A stretch of 36,380 nucleotides of DNA, taken from contig CAINDV010000502.1 in the NCBI GenBank assembly GCA_903847485.1, forward strand, positions 1 through 36,380. Reading direction: 5' to 3'. The notes beneath the pieces are model-generated. The model had not been told where the DNA came from. It did not search any database and was given only the letters and a program-made list of their open reading frames with translations. This DNA comes from an uncultured Verrucomicrobiota bacterium (GTDB taxonomy: Bacteria; Verrucomicrobiota; Verrucomicrobiia; Limisphaerales; JAJXZI01). Every line of letters begins with the position of its first letter. Within the stretch, counting starts at the first letter, position 1. Position numbers and translations under genes: made by a program. Below, in pieces: positions 8,397 through 14,794 of the stretch.

Positions 8397-8527
8397 GTAG
8401 GACGGGCGTCGCGCCTGTCTCTAACTTTGCAGGCTCAGTTCTGGCCTGACGTTCTTGATGCTCAACCAAGGCCACTCAACGGTGAATCAGGCTTTGAAGA
8501 GGGGGATAGGCGCGACGCCTGTCCTGC
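8397..8527. repeat. Intergenic bipartite inverted repeat (type B): gtaggacgggcgtcgcgcctgtct / ggataggcgcgacgcctgtcctgc
   Basis: 20 of 24 positions complementary between 8397-8420 and 8504-8527. Confidence 0.85.
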
Positions 8528-8620
8528 CGGGGGGTGGCCATGCACACTCCGAGCGTCAACGACTGGCTGGCGTTCGGCTGAGTTTGCGGGTGCCGCCACG
8601 AAGCGTTGGTTCTTGAAATG

Positions 8621-9511
8621 ATGTCGCGCCGATTCCTGCTCGTAGATGGACATGCCTATGCGTATCGCGCCTTTCACGCGATCCGGCAGTTGACCGGACC
8701 GGCAGGCCAACCTACCAATGCGATCTTTGGCTTTGTCAAAATGCTGACCCGGATGCGGGCGGCGCTGGAGCCGACGCATCTGGGCGTGGTTTGGGACGGC
8801 GGCTTGAGCGAAGAGCGCCGGGCGGCGTTACCGGAATACAAGGCGCAACGCCCGCCCATGCCGCCAGATCTGGCCGGGCAGATGGCAGACTTAGTCGCCT
8901 ATCTTGAGGCAGCCGGAATCGCCTCGTTCCGGCAGGCGGGAGTGGAAGCGGATGACTATCTCGCGCTGGCGGCGCGGCGGGCGGCGGCGGGCGGCCTGCC
9001 CGTGGTGATTGCCAGCGCGGACAAAGATTTCATGCAACTGGTGACGTCGGACATCGGATTGTTGAATCCCAATGACCCAACGCCGGTCGTCTGGTCGGCG
9101 GCGCAGGTCGTGGAAAAAACCGGCGTGGCACCGGAGCAGATCGTGGACTGGCTGAGTCTCATCGGTGACAGCGTGGACAACATCCCGGGCGTGCCCGGCG
9201 TGGGGCTGAGGACGGCCACGACTTTGCTTCGGCAGTTTGGCTCGGTGGCCACGCTTTACGAACGGTTGGGCGAGGTGACTTCCGAGAAGCTGCGCGCCAG
9301 TCTGGCGGCCGGGGAAGCGGTGGTACGGCGCAACCAGGCGCTGATCCGCTTGCGCGACGATCTGCCGTGCGAGTTTGTTCTGGAGAAGTTTGCTGTCGGA
9401 TCGGCCGATGCCGGGCGTTTGCTGGCGTTGTTTCAGCGCTGGGGATTCAAAGGCCTGGCCGCAACCTTGCAGACCGAAGCCCGGGAGGGATACCTACCGG
9501 GGATGAATTGA
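8621..9511 (+). CDS. Stand-alone 5'-3' exonuclease (PolA N-terminal/FEN-like, H3TH)
   Basis: FLLVDGHAYAYRAFHAI, VVWDGGLSEERRAALPEYKAQRP, ADDYLALAARRA, VIASADKDFMQLV, SLIGDSVDNIPGVPGVGLRTATTLLRQFGSVATLYE; no polymerase domain in the ORF. ATG at 8618 or 8621. Confidence 0.92.
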   Translation: MSRRFLLVDGHAYAYRAFHAIRQLTGPAGQPTNAIFGFVKMLTRMRAALEPTHLGVVWDGGLSEERRAALPEYKAQRPPMPPDLAGQMADLVAYLEAAGIASFRQAGVEADDYLALAARRAAAGGLPVVIASADKDFMQLVTSDIGLLNPNDPTPVVWSAAQVVEKTGVAPEQIVDWLSLIGDSVDNIPGVPGVGLRTATTLLRQFGSVATLYERLGEVTSEKLRASLAAGEAVVRRNQALIRLRDDLPCEFVLEKFAVGSADAGRLLALFQRWGFKGLAATLQTEAREGYLPGMN

Positions 9512-9514
9512 ACC

Positions 9515-9680
9515 TGAATGACGAAGCTTGAATGACGAAGCACGAAGCACGAAACCCGCAGCCTCCGCGCGGGGACGGATCACGAGGCTCGGCCCCAAAC
9601 CGGACGGTCGGAGTGACCGATTCGGCATTCGGGTTTCGGGCTTCGTTCGTCATTCGTCATTTGAAATTCGGGATCAAGCT
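9515..9680. repeat. Intergenic bipartite inverted repeat (type C), aatgacgaagcacgaa-type
   Basis: aagcttgaatgacgaagcacgaagcacgaaaccc (about 9523-9556) versus gggtttcgggcttcgttcgtcattcgtcattt...aagctt (about 9630-9680) are imperfect reverse complements. Confidence 0.8.
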
Positions 9681-9766
9681 TCAGTCGCCTCCGGCCGCGA
9701 AAAACCGCCCGCCCGTGGGGCCAATTTTTGACGAGAACCCTAGACATCCCATGGTGGCCGTGTTAT

Positions 9767-11692
9767 ATGTCCCCTAATCAATTTTTTATGTTGCTCCCGC
9801 AGTTGCTCCGTAATCTAAGTTTCGGTGCCCTGATAGCCGCTCAGCCGCTGGTGTGCTGGGCGGTGCCCGCCGAGTTGGCGCGGATCGGGGGAGAAACCGC
9901 CCCGTTCGGCATCCCCGTCGGCGATCAGACCATGCCGCACGTCAGCCTCGCGCCGCCGGGCGGGTTCATGGGTGCCTACATTGTCTGGCAGGACAGTCGC
10001 ACGGGCACCAACCAGCACATCTACTCCGGCGAGCTTTACAGCGACCTCACTGCGGATCCGATCCCTTTCGATGTGAGTGCCAACCGCGCCGAGCATCAGG
10101 AGCAACCGCGCGTGGCCATGCTGCGGGATGCCGGGGCCGCCTATGTCTGGCAGCAGGGCCAGGCCGGGGCGCAGCACATTTACGCGAGTTTCTTTGATCC
10201 GTTTTGGGGCTTCGGTGCCCTCGATGTCCGGGTCAACCAGTCGGGGACCACGTTCCAGGAGACCCCGGATGTTGCCGGCCTGGCCAGCGGGGATGTCGCC
10301 ATCGTTTGGACCAGTCTGAACCAAGAGGCTAATGATAGCGGTCGTGGGGTTTATGCCCGGCTTTATTCTCCGCAAGGAGCGGCCCTGGGCGGCGAGTTTC
10401 TGGTCAACCAGTTCACTCCGTACGATCAGCGAAACCCCTCGGTGACCGCGCTGGCCGGCGGCGGCTTTGCGGTGGTCTGGGTATCCCAGCAACAACGCTC
10501 GGTGGCGAACCCTTCCCAACCAGGGACCGTGGATATCTATGGGCGGATGTTTGGCCCGAACGGCACGCCGCTTGGCGATGAATTCCTGATCAACATCGGG
10601 AACAACACCTGCATCAGTCCGCGGGTGGCGGGCGGGGCGGACGGCGGTTTAATGGTGGTGTGGGCGGAACAAGGTTCCTTGGCCAACAATAATGGCTGGG
10701 AGATCGTCGCGCGGCCTTTCACCGCCCAGGGCGTCGGTGGGGTGGCCAGTCGCGTCAACACCCAGCGCCGATTGGACCATGTGCTGCCGCAAGTTTGCGC
10801 GGCGGGCGGCAATTACTTGGCGGTCTGGGTGAGCCTGGGCCAGGACGGTTCGCAGGAGGGCGTTTTCGCTCAATTGCTCAAGCCTTCCGGCCAGTTGTCC
10901 GGCGCGGAGTTCCGCGTCAACGGCTCCACCCGAGGCCCGCAAACCCAGCCCGCAGTCGCGACCGACGGCGATAGCCAGGCCTTAGTGGTTTGGAGCGGCT
11001 TCACCAGCGGGCCGGCCGGCATGGATGTCAACTCGCAGATCTACATCGTGCCGCAACTGCCGGCGCTCGACGCCCCGGTCGTGGCGGATTCTGGAGTGAC
11101 GAAGCTCATCGTTTCGTGGCAAGAGCCGGCGGGACAAGAGGTAGCTCACTATGAAGTCTTCCTGGATGGCGCCAGCCTGCCCTCGGCGGTGGTGACTAAC
11201 ACGACTTACTGGCTAATGAAAGGGCTGGCCCCCGGCGAGTCACACGACTTTCAAGTGACTTATGTCGTGACTAGTGGTGTCCGTGCGCCGCTCTCTGCCG
11301 CCACCACCGGCGCGACCGGGCTGGATGCGAACCACGACGGTATCTCCGATGCTTGGCAGGCGCTTTACTGGGGACCGAACCCGGCGAACTGGCCGCTCGC
11401 CTCGGCGGACAGCAATGGCAATGGACTGGCTAACTATAACAAGTTTTTAGCGGGTTTGGATCCGTTGGTGCGCGCTAGTCTCCTGCGCGTGCAATTGCGG
11501 CCCGTCGCCACCGGTTTTGTGCTGGAATGGAGTTCCGTCCCTGGGAAGCTCTACCAAGTGCAAAGCCGGAGCAGTCTCTCCGCCCCCTGGGCCGGCGAGG
11601 CTGCGCTGAGAATCGGGGCGGCTGGCGGCGTGACTGCTGCCACCGTCAGTCCGACCGGATCAGTCTTCTATCGGGTGAGCCTTGTGCCCTAA
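9767..11692 (+). CDS. Secreted repeat (beta-propeller-like) protein with Fn3-like, EF/TSP3-type Ca-loop and C-terminal beta domain
   Basis: Repeated units such as QRNPSVTALAGGGFAVVWVS...DIYGRMFGPNGTPLGDEFLIN and QVCAAGGNYLAVWVSLGQDGSQEGVFAQLLKPSGQLSGAEFRVN; ANHDGISDAWQ...DSNGNGLANYNKFLAGLDP; terminal VLEWSSVPGKLYQVQSRSSLSAPW...FYRVSLVP. Confidence 0.8.
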   Translation: MSPNQFFMLLPQLLRNLSFGALIAAQPLVCWAVPAELARIGGETAPFGIPVGDQTMPHVSLAPPGGFMGAYIVWQDSRTGTNQHIYSGELYSDLTADPIPFDVSANRAEHQEQPRVAMLRDAGAAYVWQQGQAGAQHIYASFFDPFWGFGALDVRVNQSGTTFQETPDVAGLASGDVAIVWTSLNQEANDSGRGVYARLYSPQGAALGGEFLVNQFTPYDQRNPSVTALAGGGFAVVWVSQQQRSVANPSQPGTVDIYGRMFGPNGTPLGDEFLINIGNNTCISPRVAGGADGGLMVVWAEQGSLANNNGWEIVARPFTAQGVGGVASRVNTQRRLDHVLPQVCAAGGNYLAVWVSLGQDGSQEGVFAQLLKPSGQLSGAEFRVNGSTRGPQTQPAVATDGDSQALVVWSGFTSGPAGMDVNSQIYIVPQLPALDAPVVADSGVTKLIVSWQEPAGQEVAHYEVFLDGASLPSAVVTNTTYWLMKGLAPGESHDFQVTYVVTSGVRAPLSAATTGATGLDANHDGISDAWQALYWGPNPANWPLASADSNGNGLANYNKFLAGLDPLVRASLLRVQLRPVATGFVLEWSSVPGKLYQVQSRSSLSAPWAGEAALRIGAAGGVTAATVSPTGSVFYRVSLVP

Positions 11693-14518
11693 GTGATTTG
11701 TATGCTGAGAACTTTCAAGATACTGGGTTGGTCGGGCCTGTTGCTGGCCAGTTTGTCCACGGCCCGCGCATATTCATTGCTCGGGCCGGTGAGTGTGGAC
11801 ACGTGGCAGGTGCCGGAGTTGGGTTACATGCTGGCCGGAGACTTGGGTGCGCCCAAGGACAGCGGCCAGGAGTACCGCTGGAACATCCCGACGCTTTACT
11901 ACTCGTTCGACCAGAATTTCCTGACGTATTTCGGGTCCAACGGCGTCCGGGCCGTAAGCCAGGCGTTCAATGCCTTCAACGCCCTGACCAATGCCTCGGC
12001 CGTGGAGTTATCGAAGTTTCCCGTGGCGGTGAAGCGACAGAACTACCGGGCGCAGGCGGATGGACTGCTGGATTTGAAGTCCTACACCATGGAGCTGCTG
12101 ATCGAGCAACTGGGCTTGGCGGATCCGATTCGCTACGCTTGGACCTTGCACAATCGCTATTTCCCTGCGGGCGTTACCTGCCCCGGTTCCGGCATAATGT
12201 ATCTGGTCGTCAATCGGAATTTCGACGTCAACCCATCCGCTCTGGACCAAGCCCAGCCCTCGAGCCGCGTCAATGGGGTTTTCTACACCTACCAGATCGT
12301 GGAGACCTGCATTCCGCCGAATCCTCTGGCATGGGCCGAGCCGATTTCGCCGGATCCGTACTACACCTACGCCCCCGTCGCCTCGATGCGGGCGTTGACC
12401 GGCGATTTCTACATCGGGCTGACCCGGGACGATGCGAGTGGGCTACGCTACCTGTTCAGTTCGAATAACATCAACTTTGAGGCGGTGTCGCCCGGGGTGG
12501 ACCTGCTGGTCACCAATCCGCCGGTGTTTCTGAGCACCTCCAACCTTGTGCAGTTGGTGTCGGACACTTCCACCAACAATCCAGCGGCGCTGCAGGCGCT
12601 CTATCCCAGCCTCCAGTTTGTCAGCTCACCGGCCCAGTACACCAACCAGGTCACGACCAACTACACGTTTTACTACACGAATTACGCCTGGACCGCCGGC
12701 GGGGCCGTGCCCGTGCTGGTGTCCCTCACGAATTACACCACGAACATTGGCACCTTCTACCAGTATCAGTTTCTCAATGTCGTCACCAACCCTGGCCCCC
12801 CTTCCTACACTATCTCCAATCCGCCCTACACCAATTCCTACGTGACGATCATCTACACGAACATCGTCGCCGGGCCTTATGTGACGCCAGACCAGGTGGT
12901 GACCAACGTGTATGTCACTAATGTCAACGTCAGCGCGCTCTCGGGCGATTACTACATCATCCCCACCAACGCCTGCGGGGGCCTGGTGGTGGCCTCCAAC
13001 CAACTCTCCCTGCTGGTCCTTGTGACCAATGCCACCGAGTTCATCCCGGCCCCCCAGTTGCTCATCACGAACCCGATCGATTATTTCACCACCTCCAACC
13101 TGACCCAGTTGATCTCCGACTCCACCACCAACGGGCCGGCGGCCCTCCAGGCGCTCTACCCCAGCCTCCAGATTACCAACTATACTCGCAGTTTCACGAA
13201 TCTGGTCACCGTCAATCTCACGCCTTTCTACACGAACTATCCGTGGGGTATTCCGGGCCAGCCACCGGTGGTGACTTACGCGACGAACTATTCCACCAAC
13301 ATCGGTTTCGTTTATCAGTACAAGTTCGGCAATGTCGTTACCAGTAGCTATTCGCCCAGGTCGCTCATGACCGTGCTCATTACGAATGTGACCCAGTTTG
13401 CCACCAACGTCTATTTCAGCAATTACTGGGCGAACGTTCCGTCTGGTGACTACTACATCATGCCCACCAACAATGGGTGCGGCAGTCTCATCGTCCTTTC
13501 GAATATCTTGTCACAAGTCTTCGCGGTAACCAATGGCACCGCGGTGGCCACCAACCAACCGGGATCGCCATGGGGCGTGGGCGGCTCGGTGTTCACCAAC
13601 TACTACTACAGTGAAACGACCTTCGCGCCCTTCACCAACCACAACTTCGCTTACTTCCTGATCACCTGTTACTCGAACCAGTTCGCCTCCTCGTTGACGC
13701 GGATCACGTACTTTACCAACCGCAACCTGAAGGCGGCCATCGTGTCCTGCGAAACCAGCAATGCGCCGGCGTTGCGGCGCGGCATTGAAAAGGTCAGCTT
13801 TATCCGGCGCGACTTTGATTCTCTGCTGGGGCAAGCCTTTCAACCGGCGACCAACTTTTTCCCGATGGTGGTCGTGCGGGGTAACACCAACGCCTACCAG
13901 ACCTACCGGCGGATCGTGACCGCCCCGGATTTCCTGATGACCGCCCAGGATTTCACCCCGGGTCCGGCAGCGATTCCGATCAGCCTGGCCGTGGTCCGCA
14001 CCATTCCCAATTTCGACGCCGCCAACAAGCAGCCGAACCTGGCCGGCCCCGGCACGATCAATCCGCCGGTGCAATTTGCCTATAACCGGGCGGGCGTGGT
14101 ATTGCAGAACGTTTCGCCCTTTGTCTCCGGACGCGGAAGCTCCTTCTTCACCTGGGGTTCCTTTGACGGGACGGCCAACCCGCCGATCTACTACCCGAAC
14201 GGCACCAGCACCGAAAACCTGGAGAACCAGATCATCATGCAGATCACCACGACCAACCTTCCGGCGGGCAAGGTGGGTACGGCCTACGCCTCTCCCGGCC
14301 CCAGTGTGGTCCAACTGACAGGTAGCGGCGGGCAGCCTCCGTATGTCTGGTCGCAATCACAGTTCTCAGCCGGCCTGCCGCCGGGGTTGTCCGTGTTTTC
14401 CGACGGCACTATTCTCGGCATCCCGACGCTGGATGGCGTGTACGATATCATCATTCGCATGACCGATGCCTATGCCAGATACGTTGAGCAGCCCTTTACC
14501 ATTGTGGTGAATCCGTGA
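11693..14518 (+). CDS. Large secreted Thr/Asn/Tyr-rich protein with internal duplication and C-terminal putative-Ig (He_PIG-like) domain
   Basis: Signal-like MLRTFKILGWSGLLLASLSTARA (ATG 11702); two related ~170-180 aa segments containing ALQALYPSLQ and SGDYYI(I/M)PTN; C-terminal LPAGKVGTAYASPGPSVVQLTGSGGQPPYVWSQSQFSAGLPPGLSVFSDGTILGIPTLDGVYDIIIRMTDA. Confidence 0.8.
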   Translation: MICMLRTFKILGWSGLLLASLSTARAYSLLGPVSVDTWQVPELGYMLAGDLGAPKDSGQEYRWNIPTLYYSFDQNFLTYFGSNGVRAVSQAFNAFNALTNASAVELSKFPVAVKRQNYRAQADGLLDLKSYTMELLIEQLGLADPIRYAWTLHNRYFPAGVTCPGSGIMYLVVNRNFDVNPSALDQAQPSSRVNGVFYTYQIVETCIPPNPLAWAEPISPDPYYTYAPVASMRALTGDFYIGLTRDDASGLRYLFSSNNINFEAVSPGVDLLVTNPPVFLSTSNLVQLVSDTSTNNPAALQALYPSLQFVSSPAQYTNQVTTNYTFYYTNYAWTAGGAVPVLVSLTNYTTNIGTFYQYQFLNVVTNPGPPSYTISNPPYTNSYVTIIYTNIVAGPYVTPDQVVTNVYVTNVNVSALSGDYYIIPTNACGGLVVASNQLSLLVLVTNATEFIPAPQLLITNPIDYFTTSNLTQLISDSTTNGPAALQALYPSLQITNYTRSFTNLVTVNLTPFYTNYPWGIPGQPPVVTYATNYSTNIGFVYQYKFGNVVTSSYSPRSLMTVLITNVTQFATNVYFSNYWANVPSGDYYIMPTNNGCGSLIVLSNILSQVFAVTNGTAVATNQPGSPWGVGGSVFTNYYYSETTFAPFTNHNFAYFLITCYSNQFASSLTRITYFTNRNLKAAIVSCETSNAPALRRGIEKVSFIRRDFDSLLGQAFQPATNFFPMVVVRGNTNAYQTYRRIVTAPDFLMTAQDFTPGPAAIPISLAVVRTIPNFDAANKQPNLAGPGTINPPVQFAYNRAGVVLQNVSPFVSGRGSSFFTWGSFDGTANPPIYYPNGTSTENLENQIIMQITTTNLPAGKVGTAYASPGPSVVQLTGSGGQPPYVWSQSQFSAGLPPGLSVFSDGTILGIPTLDGVYDIIIRMTDAYARYVEQPFTIVVNP
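12500..13038 (+). repeat. Tandem protein-coding duplication, copy 1
   Basis: LLVTNPPVFLSTSNLVQLVSDTSTNNPAALQALYPSLQ...TNYTTNIGTFYQYQFLNVVTN...SGDYYIIPTNACGGLVVASNQLSLLVLVTNATE. Confidence 0.85.
13055..13543 (+). repeat. Tandem protein-coding duplication, copy 2
   Basis: LLITNPIDYFTTSNLTQLISDSTTNGPAALQALYPSLQ...TNYSTNIGFVYQYKFGNVVTS...SGDYYIMPTNNGCGSLIVLSNILSQVFAVTNGTA. Confidence 0.85.
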
Positions 14519-14712
14519 GGAACCAACGAGACACCGCGCCTTCGCACCTAGCATGACCGGCACTCAAACCAACCGACATTGAATATGAATCCGAGTCTCA
14601 GACCTCTTGCCCCGTGGAACTTGGGTGATCCGGTCGCCTTCCCCTCACCCGCCCTCACGGGCACCGTTTCCCCCTTCGAGGGGGAGAGGGACGGTTGGGA
14701 AACGCCTGTCGT

Positions 14713-14794
14713 GGTAGGGCGAGGCTCCGGCCGAGCCTCAACGACCGCGGCCATGCGCGCCTGCCGAACGGCTCGGCCGGAGCCTCGCCCTGCC
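14713..14794. repeat. Near-perfect 25-bp inverted repeat (type D) overlapping the start of the following gene
   Basis: ggtagggcgaggctccggccgagcc (14713-14737) / ggctcggccggagcctcgccctgcc (14770-14794), 24/25 complementary, 32-nt loop. Confidence 0.95.

Noticed and set aside
9447-9777. Short ORFs (MTNEARNPNAES..., MTKHEARNPQPP...)
   Set aside because: Encoded by the type C inverted repeat; repeat-derived reading frames.
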